Source: Acidobacteriota bacterium (lineage in GTDB: Bacteria; Acidobacteriota; Blastocatellia; Pyrinomonadales; Pyrinomonadaceae). Taken from it: a DNA stretch of 9,177 bases. Positions 1 to 7,332 of the stretch are shown here, piece after piece; position 1 is the first letter of the stretch; each line of letters starts with the position of its first letter. The DNA is taken from NCBI GenBank assembly GCA_003222935.1, contig QHXL01000147.1:1-9177 (forward strand). The letters are read 5' to 3'. A program made the translations under genes and the position numbers. The notes under the pieces were generated by a model that saw only the letters and a program-made list of their open reading frames with translations, was not told where the DNA came from and ran no database searches.

Positions 1-110
1 ACTGGGGCCTCTTGGAGATTAAACGTCGTTGGCCGTTGTTGTCAACGATCTAATGACGTCAGAGGCCAATAAATATGTAGGGCAGTGCACTCTCCCACAC
101 CTACGCCCGC
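1..110. other. Flank downstream of the asparagine synthetase gene, no gene seen
   Basis: No convincing coding region is visible here. The stretch follows the minus-strand stop at 111-113. It holds only weak dyads: TCGTTG (26-31) with CAACGA (43-48), extended outward by ATTA (18-21) and TAAT (51-54); GTAGG (77-81) with CCTAC (100-104) around the 8-bp palindrome AGTGCACT (84-91); and the palindrome TGACGTCA (54-61). Read on the minus strand, the GTAGG/CCTAC dyad is followed by an AT-rich stretch, so it could be a poor terminator for the minus-strand genes. The stem is only 5 bp and there is no uninterrupted T run, so no terminator is called. Confidence 0.3.
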
Positions 111-2051
111 CTACTGATCCAGGAACGTGCGCATCCACATCTCCAATCCTAGTAGCTGAAACACCTGAAGGTTGTAATCCTCACGACCCGAGAAGTTCGC
201 ATCAATCACCCGTTTCACCTCCCGAGGTTGAAAGATTCCGCGACGTTTGATCGTTTCTTCCGAAAGCAAATCGTCAATAAGAGGCCGAAGCGGCCCACGT
301 AACCATGAACGAATCGGTGCTCCAAAGCCTGCCTTCTTCCGCCAAACAACATCAGCCGGCAGTACCGACTCTAAAGCGCGCTTCAAAATGTACTTTCGCT
401 TCAAACCACGCAACTTGAGATTAACTGGCATACGCGACGCCATGTCGATCATCTCGCGGTTCAGAAACGGCACGCGCACTTCCAGGTTCGCCGCCATCGA
501 GGTCTTGTCGGTCGTCATCAAATTCAAACAAGGCAAGAAGGTTTTGAGGTCCACATACAAAAGTCTATTTAGAGGCTCGGCTGTCGCGACTCGATCAAAA
601 CATGCGCGGTGAGTCGCGTAAGGATCGATACCGTCAGTTTTTGATCGCCACTCATCGGAGTACAGGCGATGCTTCATTTCGTTGGTGAAGTACGTGCCGT
701 AGCCGAGGTAGCGATCTTCGAAATCAAGCGCGGCGCTGCGGGCAAACTTTTTTGCGTTGCGCAAAGGCGCCGTGAATCTTCCGGGCAGCCCACCCGGCAA
801 AGTTTCAGCAACGGTTCTCATCAAAGGCCGACGCAGGAGATTCGGAACCGGATCAAACGCCGACGCAATCTTCATCGCCACCTGACGTGGATAACCCGCA
901 AAGATTTCATCGCCACCCATTCCTGACAACATCACGGTCAAGGTTTCTCGTGCAGCTGCTGAAACGAGATAGCTCGGAATCGCCATATCTATTGGCGGCT
1001 CTTCCATGTGATAGACGAGCTTGGGTAACAACTCGGCGACCGACGGTTTCAACATGATCTCGTGATAGTCGGTGCGCAGTTGTTCATTTACGCGTCGCGC
1101 CCAACGAACATCGTCCGGAATAATGTCGTAACGAAGGTCTTCGCTTTCAATGCCGACGGTATACGTACTAATCGGACGTCCATTGCTGTGACGTTCCATC
1201 ATCGCCACAATTCCCGACGAGTCGATTCCACCTGACAGAAAGGATCCAAGCGGAACGTCTGAAACCATCTCCATCTGCACAACTCGATCCAGGGTTTCCA
1301 GAACTCGTTCGCGCCACCACTGTTCACTTCGTCCTTCGTCAATCTCATTAAAGGAAACATCCCACCATTGACTGACAGTGACGTCGTTGCCTCGCATTTC
1401 GAGCACGTGCGCCGGCGGCACTGTTTTGATACCACTAAACAATGTGTTGGGATCAGGTGACCACAGGAAAGTAAGAAACTGGTGCAAAGCCTCCGGATTA
1501 AGTCCCGCTTTTACCAGGCCCGTCGCGAGGATCGCTTTGACTTCTGACGCAAAGATGAATGCGCCCGGAGTATTTGCGTGTGAAGGAATGTGTGCGTAGT
1601 AAAGTGGTTTGATGCCTACATGATCGCGTGCAAGAGTTAGCGTTCGTTCGTGGTTATCCCAGATGCCAAACGCAAACATGCCATTGAGTCGCGGGAGGCA
1701 TTCCCGTCCCCATTCCGCAAACGCGGAGAGCAAAACTTCAGCATCAGTCTCGGTGTGAAATGAATGACCAAGTCCCTTCAGTTGTTCACGCAACTCCCGG
1801 TAATTGTAAATCTCACCGTTGAAGGTAAGGACGTAACGACCGTCGTGCGACAACATCGGCTCATGGCCGGCTGGAGAAGTGTCGATGATCGAAAGCCGTC
1901 GATGAAGCAGACAAGCTTTTCTACCCGCATCATCAATACCTTCCGAGATCCACGAGCCCTGATCATCACGGCCCCGATGCTCTAAACGTTCGAGCACGGG
2001 GCCAACGTATCGATCAGGTTCCAGACTAACGATGCCGGCGATGCCACACAT
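111..2051 (-). CDS. asnB: Glutamine-hydrolysing asparagine synthetase / amidotransferase (AsnB type)
   Basis: The 646-residue cytoplasmic protein should transfer ammonia from glutamine to an aspartate-like carboxylate with ATP cleavage to AMP and PPi. The N-terminal class II glutaminase domain (about 1-210) begins MCGIAGIV, so the nucleophile would be Cys2, which fixes the ATG start. It also shows HRG (25-27), RRLSIID (51-57) and FNGEIYNY (77-84). The synthetase domain has the PP-loop SGGIDSS (273-279), LSGMGGDEIFAGYP (375-388), DKTSMAANLEVRVPFL (515-530) and KAGFGAPIRSWL (573-584). Length fits AsnB and the longer amidotransferases of exosortase/EPS clusters. It is the last gene of a minus-strand trio with a glycosyltransferase and an oxidoreductase, so a role in amidating a sugar or uronic-acid component is possible alongside asparagine synthesis. 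Oddities: the usual HRGPD reads HRGRD (Arg28 for Pro), and no Shine-Dalgarno is seen upstream. The family is certain, the substrate is not. Confidence 0.95.
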   Translation of the reverse strand: MCGIAGIVSLEPDRYVGPVLERLEHRGRDDQGSWISEGIDDAGRKACLLHRRLSIIDTSPAGHEPMLSHDGRYVLTFNGEIYNYRELREQLKGLGHSFHTETDAEVLLSAFAEWGRECLPRLNGMFAFGIWDNHERTLTLARDHVGIKPLYYAHIPSHANTPGAFIFASEVKAILATGLVKAGLNPEALHQFLTFLWSPDPNTLFSGIKTVPPAHVLEMRGNDVTVSQWWDVSFNEIDEGRSEQWWRERVLETLDRVVQMEMVSDVPLGSFLSGGIDSSGIVAMMERHSNGRPISTYTVGIESEDLRYDIIPDDVRWARRVNEQLRTDYHEIMLKPSVAELLPKLVYHMEEPPIDMAIPSYLVSAAARETLTVMLSGMGGDEIFAGYPRQVAMKIASAFDPVPNLLRRPLMRTVAETLPGGLPGRFTAPLRNAKKFARSAALDFEDRYLGYGTYFTNEMKHRLYSDEWRSKTDGIDPYATHRACFDRVATAEPLNRLLYVDLKTFLPCLNLMTTDKTSMAANLEVRVPFLNREMIDMASRMPVNLKLRGLKRKYILKRALESVLPADVVWRKKAGFGAPIRSWLRGPLRPLIDDLLSEETIKRRGIFQPREVKRVIDANFSGREDYNLQVFQLLGLEMWMRTFLDQ

Positions 2052-2060
2052 GGGAAGAAG

Positions 2061-2164
2061 GTACTTTGTGCTTTGAGCTTTGTACTTTGTTTAGGACCAG
2101 GCAATTTACTTTCAAGCGTCGCTTCGACAACCGCCGATCAAAGTACAAAGCACTAAGTACAAAG
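2061..2164. repeat. Imperfect inverted repeat built of 7-nt units (CAAAGTA family)
   Basis: Two arms face each other in the 121-nt gap between the oxidoreductase stop and the asparagine synthetase start. The left arm (2061-2089) reads on the plus strand as heptads GTACTTT, GTGCTTT, GAGCTTT, GTACTTT. The right arm (2139-2164) reads CAAAGTA, CAAAGCA, CTAAGTA, CAAAG. Arms 2064-2089 and 2139-2164 are complementary at 23 of 26 positions, with a 49-nt loop that has a small internal AAGC/GCTT dyad. If the minus-strand genes are co-transcribed, this would fold in the mRNA directly before the asnB start. There is no T tract typical of an intrinsic terminator. A related arm lies at 5640-5669, so this looks like a dispersed intergenic repeat family. 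Confidence 0.85.
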
Positions 2165-2172
2165 ATCGAAAA

Positions 2173-4323
2173 TCACATTTCAATATCAACAACGCGCCTT
2201 TCCCGCAACGACTGCAACACGCGGAACGTCGCTCTCGTAGTCGAAGCCAACTCTTCCAAACTGATCGGAGCAGGACCAGCTGAAATGACACTCGCACAAA
2301 CCGCTCGGACCTGGTCCAACTGACCTTTGTCCTGCGCTTTCAACGTCACCTGTGTTTCCCGACCGTCTTTGTACATACTCGCACGCCGAAAATCGTCCAA
2401 CACAAAAGTCTTGCCGCTACCAAATATTTCAACTCGCTCTTTTGGCAACGTCTTGTCACCTTCACCGAGGTAGGCCACGCTGCCATTCGAACCATCTGCA
2501 AATTTCAAAGTTATGAAAACAGAATCAGCATCGACGATCTTGTCTGATCGACCGCTTACCGATTCCGCAAAGACAGCGACTGGAAGACTACCAACCACGA
2601 ATGTCATTAGATCGATGAAGTGACAAACCTCTCCAATAATCCGCCCGCCGCCCTGTTGTTCATCCTGCAGCCAGTGTTCTTTCGGCAAACGTCCAGCGTT
2701 AACTCGATAAAGGACTGACAAGGGCGAATTCCGGCCGGCAAAGAATTCTCTTGCCTGACGTGCAAGTGGAGCAAATCGACGGTTGAATCCAACCATCAGC
2801 TTGCCGGACGAGCCTTCGGCCGCAGCTAATACGTCGTCAAGTTCCTCATCGTTCAACGCCAGTGGTTTCTCGACAAATACTGACTTGTTCTGGCGCAGAG
2901 CTTTAACAGCGAGTTCCGCGTGCAAGTCATGCCGTGTACCAACTACAACTAAGTTGACATCGTCGTCGAGAACCTCAGCAGCAGTCGAAACGGCAAATTC
3001 AAAACCGAATCGTTTACCAACATCGTGTGCCGACACGCCTGAGGCTGTCGCAATGGATCGAAAGTTTACGCCCGCAGTTTTGAAGTGTGGCAACAACATC
3101 GCCGGCACATATCCACCCGCTCCAATGACACCGAGTGAAATTGCGCTCACTCGTTTTGGCGGCCCGCCGTTAAGCGCCACGCGTTGGGTAACTTCTGCTT
3201 TTGGATCGTAGTTGAGTACAACCCCCAAATACGGTTCAGCCACATTGCCGGAAATCAGCTGATAGGCACGCTCGGCGTCATCAACTGCAAAGCGATGAGT
3301 GATGAGTCGTTCAACGTCCATCTTTCCGGCGTTGATCAACTCGAGAAACGCTTCGATGTTTCGCTTCTCTGTCCAGCGCACGTATGGCAACGGATAGTCG
3401 TTTCCACGCTCTTCGTAATCAGGATCGTAACGACCCGGGCCGTATGACATCGAAATCGTCAGTGACAGCTCGCGCATATAAAACGGTTGACGAGGAATGT
3501 CCATGCCTGTCATTCCAACAATCACGACACGACCCTTTACACGAGAAATCTTTGCTGCCAGTTCGATCGGTTGGTTCGAATCAGTCGCCGCAGTGACGAG
3601 CACCGCATCAGCACCACGACCGCGGGTCCAACCTTCAATCGCCTTAGCCGAGTCGTCGTTGGAAACAGATGCCGCATCTGCGCCTAACTCGACTGCCAGC
3701 TTTACGCGTTCCTGATCGAGGTCCAGTCCGAAGACCCGGCAACCGTTTGCTTTCAATAACTGCACAGTAAGTTGTCCGACTAATCCGAGACCAATCACGA
3801 CGACTGACTCACCGAGTGTGGGTTCTGAAAGTCGAACTCCTTGCAGAGCTATGGCTCCCAACGTTCCAAAAGCTCCTGCTTCAAAACTGACGTCTCCAGG
3901 CAAGTGCACGCAGAGGTTTTTAGGAACGGACAGGACTTCGGCGTGCGAAGCGAAGCCAAGTCCCGCACACGAAACGCGATCACCGATTTGGAATTCTGAA
4001 ACGTCCTGGCCCAGGGCGGTGACGATGCCAGCGGCGCTGTAACCGAGCGCTGTGGAGGCCGCCATCTTGTCGCGAACGGATGCAAAGGTATTGAGCAGAC
4101 CTTCGCTTTTTACTTTCGCGACAACAGCCTTAACGAGATCCGGGCGCTCTCTCGCTTCTTTCACTAATCCTTTACTAACCAATTCAACTGCCATGCGTTC
4201 GGTGCCAGCACTTATCAACGATGCGACGCTACGCACCAAAACCCGGCCACGCTGCAGAGCAGGCGATGGCACTTCGGCAACAAATGGCCGGCCAGTCTTT
4301 CGGTTTTGAAGTACTTGCTTCAT
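2173..4323 (-). CDS. Bi-domain oxidoreductase: medium-chain dehydrogenase fused to Gfo/Idh/MocA dehydrogenase
   Basis: This 716-residue protein joins two NAD(P)-dependent dehydrogenases. Residues about 1-370 form a medium-chain (alcohol-dehydrogenase-like) unit with a Rossmann glycine motif VIGLGLVGQ (176-184) and the nucleotide-proximal GLDLD (199-203). Residues about 393-716 form a Gfo/Idh/MocA unit with GVIGAGGYVP (398-407), the characteristic VEKPLAL (484-490) and EVCHFIDL (565-572), whose His568 lies where this family often has a catalytic histidine. The first unit lacks recognisable zinc ligands: LISAGTER (37-43 region) and LGYSAAG (93-99) stand where zinc enzymes carry Cys and GHExxG. 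Such fusions are known from polysaccharide and exosortase clusters, often near heparinase-like and glycosyltransferase genes; their substrate is not established to my knowledge. A sugar-nucleotide or glycan-linked oxidation/reduction is inferred. ATG start at 4323 is clear; upstream only a weak GAG-type ribosome site is seen. Confidence 0.92.
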   Translation of the reverse strand: MKQVLQNRKTGRPFVAEVPSPALQRGRVLVRSVASLISAGTERMAVELVSKGLVKEARERPDLVKAVVAKVKSEGLLNTFASVRDKMAASTALGYSAAGIVTALGQDVSEFQIGDRVSCAGLGFASHAEVLSVPKNLCVHLPGDVSFEAGAFGTLGAIALQGVRLSEPTLGESVVVIGLGLVGQLTVQLLKANGCRVFGLDLDQERVKLAVELGADAASVSNDDSAKAIEGWTRGRGADAVLVTAATDSNQPIELAAKISRVKGRVVIVGMTGMDIPRQPFYMRELSLTISMSYGPGRYDPDYEERGNDYPLPYVRWTEKRNIEAFLELINAGKMDVERLITHRFAVDDAERAYQLISGNVAEPYLGVVLNYDPKAEVTQRVALNGGPPKRVSAISLGVIGAGGYVPAMLLPHFKTAGVNFRSIATASGVSAHDVGKRFGFEFAVSTAAEVLDDDVNLVVVGTRHDLHAELAVKALRQNKSVFVEKPLALNDEELDDVLAAAEGSSGKLMVGFNRRFAPLARQAREFFAGRNSPLSVLYRVNAGRLPKEHWLQDEQQGGGRIIGEVCHFIDLMTFVVGSLPVAVFAESVSGRSDKIVDADSVFITLKFADGSNGSVAYLGEGDKTLPKERVEIFGSGKTFVLDDFRRASMYKDGRETQVTLKAQDKGQLDQVRAVCASVISAGPAPISLEELASTTRATFRVLQSLRERRVVDIEM

Positions 4324-4333
4324 TGACTCAATC

Positions 4334-4435
4334 TTCTCGGTGTTATCTCTGTGTTCTCTGTGTCTCTGTGGTGAGCATTTCCTTAGTATTCAGTTCACCA
4401 CAGAGACACAGTGAACACAGAGATAGCACAGAGAA
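4334..4435. repeat. Long inverted repeat of TCTCTGTG-type units between glycosyltransferase and oxidoreductase
   Basis: Nearly the whole 124-nt gap is a large hairpin. The left arm (4334-4375) pairs with the right arm (4394-4435) at 38 of 42 positions, and two of the four mismatches could be G-U wobbles in RNA. The loop is 18 nt (4376-4393). The left arm iterates 8-9 nt units (TCTCTGTGT, TCTCTGTG, TCTCTGTG, then GTGAG); the right arm has the complementary CACAGAGA units. No T run follows on the minus strand, so it is not a standard terminator. I recall similar CTCTGTG-rich palindromes scattered between genes in several environmental bacterial phyla; that recall needs checking. It ends 10 nt before the oxidoreductase ATG. 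Confidence 0.9.
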
Positions 4436-4447
4436 TTTTATCTAGTC

Positions 4448-5623
4448 TCAACCCTTGTCACGCAGCGTCTTCTCTATTAAGCCGCTGACCCATTCTGCAC
4501 GAGCATCCCAGGTTCCCGAGGCGACAGCAGCTTGACGTTTCTTCGCGGCCGAGTCGTCTTTCTCGTTCAATGCATCTTCCACCAAACGTAAAAACTCATC
4601 ACGTGAACGGGCGATTCTCAATACATCGCTCATCGATTCATATTCAGGTAATGGTGAAATGACAACGGGCTTTCCCGTTGCAAGATATTCGCGAACCTTG
4701 ATTGCCGATCCGTAACTCGTGAAAGCCTGCTCAGTTTCCCACGGCAGCACGCAAACGTCGAACCCAGCGGCAAACGACGGGAGTTCCTGGTAAGGCACTG
4801 GCGGCAAAAAGTGCGTATTGGGCGAGTTTTCGATGTCCACGCCGCGGGAACGATTACCAATGAACACCCATTGCCACTCAGGTCGTTCGCGAGCCGCTCG
4901 CTTGATCAACTCCTGGTCCACGAGCCAGGGCTCGATTGCGCCAAAATAACCTAAACGCGGGCGTGGAATTTTCTCAATCTCCGGAGCGACGGCAAGGGTA
5001 TCGATCTTGCTCCAGTGTTGATAGTCGACCCCCTGCTCCAGCAGGTGAGAACGTTCACATCCATTCTTCGCTTCGTCAAAAAGTTTTCGACCTGAATAGA
5101 AAATGAGGTCCGCTTTATCGATAGCCTTTTCGTGAAGCTTGCGAATCAACGCCGGATCGGTAGCGTGGTCCATCGTGTTCGCGTCGTACTTGTCAGAAAC
5201 GTGATAGACCACCGCAGATTCATCGAACGATCCAATCATCTCGGCCGCAGTTGGGATCGCGATCCAAAGGATTGGCTTACTCAAGCCGCGACTCCTCGCA
5301 AGCTTACGAATCTGAGTTCCAATTACCTGTCGATTAATACTACGCGCCGACGCTGAGCCAAAGAACGGCAAACTGGCGGGCGACACCACAGTGATTCCGT
5401 CTTCCGTCTCCCTGGCAAGTTTTGAATAACTGCCAAGCTTGCGTTTGATTCGCGGCAACAAATCCTTGTGCATCAACCCTGGCAAGCCCATCGAGATCGA
5501 ATTCACAAAAATGACTTTGTTTCCCGCACGCGCGAACTTGCGCATTAGGTGGGCCTTCGAATGCGGGTGGTGGTACCACCAATCTTCGCCGCCAAAACAG
5601 ATGATTGATTGGTTTGTAAGCAT
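4448..5623 (-). CDS. GT-B family glycosyltransferase (group 1 / GT4-like), exopolysaccharide type
   Basis: The 391-residue cytoplasmic or membrane-associated enzyme should move a sugar from a nucleotide donor onto a glycan or lipid acceptor. Its N-terminal half starts with ICFGGEDWWYHHPHS (8-22), followed by LMRKFARAGNKVIFVNS (26-42), a pattern I associate with glycosyltransferases of exosortase/EPS clusters. The C-terminal donor-binding half has GYFGAIEPWL (225-234), WVFIGN (252-257), and IKVREYLATGKPVVIS (308-323), equivalent to the classical GT4 EYLA-G-PVV segment; LEQGVD (195-200) corresponds to the usual NGVD turn. No membrane segment is obvious. ATG at 5623 is preferred over the adjacent in-frame TTG at 5626; neither has a Shine-Dalgarno, the leader being pyrimidine-rich. 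It is the first gene of the minus-strand trio and faces the divergent membrane protein gene. Donor and acceptor cannot be deduced. Confidence 0.88.
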   Translation of the reverse strand: MLTNQSIICFGGEDWWYHHPHSKAHLMRKFARAGNKVIFVNSISMGLPGLMHKDLLPRIKRKLGSYSKLARETEDGITVVSPASLPFFGSASARSINRQVIGTQIRKLARSRGLSKPILWIAIPTAAEMIGSFDESAVVYHVSDKYDANTMDHATDPALIRKLHEKAIDKADLIFYSGRKLFDEAKNGCERSHLLEQGVDYQHWSKIDTLAVAPEIEKIPRPRLGYFGAIEPWLVDQELIKRAARERPEWQWVFIGNRSRGVDIENSPNTHFLPPVPYQELPSFAAGFDVCVLPWETEQAFTSYGSAIKVREYLATGKPVVISPLPEYESMSDVLRIARSRDEFLRLVEDALNEKDDSAAKKRQAAVASGTWDARAEWVSGLIEKTLRDKG

Positions 5624-5626
5624 CAA

Positions 5627-5733
5627 AAGAGGAGCGGTTGTACTTTGGGCTTTGACCTCTATACTTTACTCACCAAACGCTTGAAGCCAATCACAGGGTA
5701 CAATTCCTGAATGATACATTAGCCCACGAACTC
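5627..5733. promoter_or_regulatory. Divergent intergenic region, expected to hold promoters for both gene groups
   Basis: The minus-strand trio and the plus-strand membrane genes diverge from here, so both promoters are expected in this stretch of about 107 nt; that is inference from layout. The best plus-strand sigma70-like pair is TTGTAC (5638-5643), 16 nt, TATACT (5660-5665), but it lies inside a degenerate repeat arm and may be fortuitous. TACAAT (5699-5704) is another -10-like hexamer without a well-spaced -35. On the minus strand no good pair is visible. An ATG at 5711 is stopped after three codons and is not a gene start. Confidence 0.35.
5640..5669. repeat. Degenerate single arm of the 7-nt-unit repeat family
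   Basis: Aligned without gaps to 2061-2090, this stretch matches at 24 of 30 positions and keeps the heptad register: GTACTTT, GGGCTTT, GACCTCT, ATACTTT. No complementary second arm is found before the next gene. It sits 16 nt upstream of the glycosyltransferase ATG in the same orientation as the left arm of the other copy has relative to asnB. It is probably a decayed copy of the same element. Confidence 0.7.
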
Positions 5734-7332
5734 TTGATTAACGTGCCAAGCCCATTTCTCTCAAACGCCACGACTCTATTTCGTCGCATAGCTACCTGGT
5801 TTTCTCAAAACGAGGTCGTAATCCCCTGGTTGCTTTACTTTGGTCTGCTCGCACTTTATCTCGCGTTCCCAACCCGAAACTATTACTGGGATGGCGTCTC
5901 ATTCGCCCAAACTATAGAAGACACCAAACAACTTGGCACAAATCTGATTCACCCCAATCATCTCATCTACAACGTTCTTGGATACTACTTTTACAACGTT
6001 CTACTGGCAGTAGGTTTTAATGTTCGGGCCATCACTGCACTACAGGTACTGAACAACATTGTCAGCGCAATGGCGGCAGTAGTCTTGTATCTAACGCTCA
6101 AGGCAATGCTGCGGTCTCTGTACCTGGCAACGTTTCTCACTTTATTGTTTGCGTTGTCGGCGACATGGTGGAAATTTTCGACCGACGCCGATGCCTACAT
6201 CATTAGTGTCCTCTTTCTACTCCTGTCGTTCTATTTCGTGCTGCCCGACAAGAGACCACAACCCTACTTTGTCGCGTTCCTATTCTTCCTGAGCATGTGC
6301 TTTCACCAACTCGCGATCCTGTTTGGACCAGTTGTCATGGTTGGGCTTTTTTTTCAGGAAGCCAGGGTTGAGTCGAAGGCAAAACTTTCGACTGGGTTGA
6401 AGTTTGGAGTAACAACTATTCTCTTGACCACGACCGCATATTTCAGCTGCTTCTATCTTGCGACAGACAAACTCGAACTGCGCGCCTTTGCTCGATGGAT
6501 TACATACTATTCACCAGATGCCTCATTCACTTTCAACATCTGGGACAACCTCTTTTACACTTTGCGCGGGAATGCACGACTGTTTCTCAGCGGTCGCTTC
6601 TCGCTGATCACGGGACTCGTTAGGCCCTCTATCGTTGTGCTAATGGTGTTACTGGTGGTTGCGTTCGGTACTTTCGTGTACCTGGTGGTAAAAAACTTTC
6701 ACAAGCCGGGCTCCAAATCATTTCGAGCATTAATGAACAACTCACGGCGGCGTCCCCTGCTCATGCTAGCCGTGGTCTGGACGCTGATCTATTTGGCATT
6801 TCTTTTTGTGTGGCTTCCACAAAACACCTTCTATCGACTGTTCTACTTGCCCGCTCTAATTCTTTTAGTAGGTTTGTTCGCGTCGGCTAGATACGATTTC
6901 GTAACTTATACACCAACCTATCGGCTCGCAGTTTTCACGATAGCAGTCGGAGTCGCAAACTTTCTCTTCCAAATTTATCCATATCATCACCCGGACAAAT
7001 TTCCGCCGGTGAGATTCGCGCTGGAATTGAGTAAAGAATGGCCCGAGGGGACTTCGATCTACTATGCGGCAGATAATGCAGATAAGAGCCTGGTTCGCTA
7101 TTTCACGCCGCAGACTGCTTGGACCAGGTTAGCGAATCAAACACCCGACTCAGAAGAACTGAAGAACATCTATGCTCAAGGTTTGACTGCCTGGCTTGAA
7201 ACGACCGCGATCGACCAACTAGCTTCGACACCTGAAGGCTCGGCCTGGCTGTCGGCGCATGCGAAGAATGATTCCAAGCGTGAATTAAAGGACCGTGGCT
7301 TCCGGATCGAATTTCTGCAGGTAGTGCCTTGA
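5734..7332 (+). CDS. Polytopic membrane protein, probable GT-C glycosyltransferase (DUF2723-like pattern)
   Basis: The 532-residue inner-membrane protein has about ten to eleven hydrophobic segments (for example 29-46, 100-122, 129-145, 155-170, 178-205, 224-242, 297-319, 341-360, 366-384, 398-414) and a soluble C-terminal tail of about 115 residues. The first long loop carries YYWDGVSFA (50-58) and LIHPNHLIYNVLG (71-83), the Asp plus His-Pro arrangement expected of GT-C enzymes using lipid-linked sugars. WWKFSTDADAY (145-155) and CFHQLAIL (189-196) recall the W..E.Y and HQ segments of DUF2723 proteins, so it may belong near that group; this is pattern memory, not a search. The start is uncertain: TTG at 5734 gives MINVPSP, GTG at 5743 is an alternative, and neither has a Shine-Dalgarno. 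It is followed with a 4-nt overlap by a second GT-C gene, implying co-translation. Substrate is unknown. Confidence 0.78.
   Translation: MINVPSPFLSNATTLFRRIATWFSQNEVVIPWLLYFGLLALYLAFPTRNYYWDGVSFAQTIEDTKQLGTNLIHPNHLIYNVLGYYFYNVLLAVGFNVRAITALQVLNNIVSAMAAVVLYLTLKAMLRSLYLATFLTLLFALSATWWKFSTDADAYIISVLFLLLSFYFVLPDKRPQPYFVAFLFFLSMCFHQLAILFGPVVMVGLFFQEARVESKAKLSTGLKFGVTTILLTTTAYFSCFYLATDKLELRAFARWITYYSPDASFTFNIWDNLFYTLRGNARLFLSGRFSLITGLVRPSIVVLMVLLVVAFGTFVYLVVKNFHKPGSKSFRALMNNSRRRPLLMLAVVWTLIYLAFLFVWLPQNTFYRLFYLPALILLVGLFASARYDFVTYTPTYRLAVFTIAVGVANFLFQIYPYHHPDKFPPVRFALELSKEWPEGTSIYYAADNADKSLVRYFTPQTAWTRLANQTPDSEELKNIYAQGLTAWLETTAIDQLASTPEGSAWLSAHAKNDSKRELKDRGFRIEFLQVVP

Noticed and set aside
29..250. 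Short plus-strand reading frame over the 3' end of the asparagine synthetase gene
   Set aside because: It overlaps a firmly identified gene on the other strand, has low-complexity Pro/Ser-rich content, and shows no ribosome site or recognisable motif.
2061..2164. CRISPR-like array suggested by regularly spaced CAAAG units
   Set aside because: Units are 7 nt and contiguous, with no unique spacers and no cas genes nearby.
2783..3211. 142-codon plus-strand open frame opposite the oxidoreductase gene
   Set aside because: It is a Ser/Thr-rich antisense shadow of a well-conserved dehydrogenase and has no independent signature.
4334..4435. Interpretation of the long hairpin as an intrinsic terminator after the glycosyltransferase gene
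   Set aside because: No T tract follows the stem on the minus strand and the arms are tandem repeat units; a repeat element fits better.
5568..5581. Perfect 14-bp palindrome TGGTGGTACCACCA
   Set aside because: It lies in the glycosyltransferase gene and is fully explained by the codons for Trp-Trp-Tyr-His in a conserved motif.
5711..5722. ATG in the divergent region as a possible start for the first membrane protein
   Set aside because: It is out of frame with that gene and reaches TAG after three codons.
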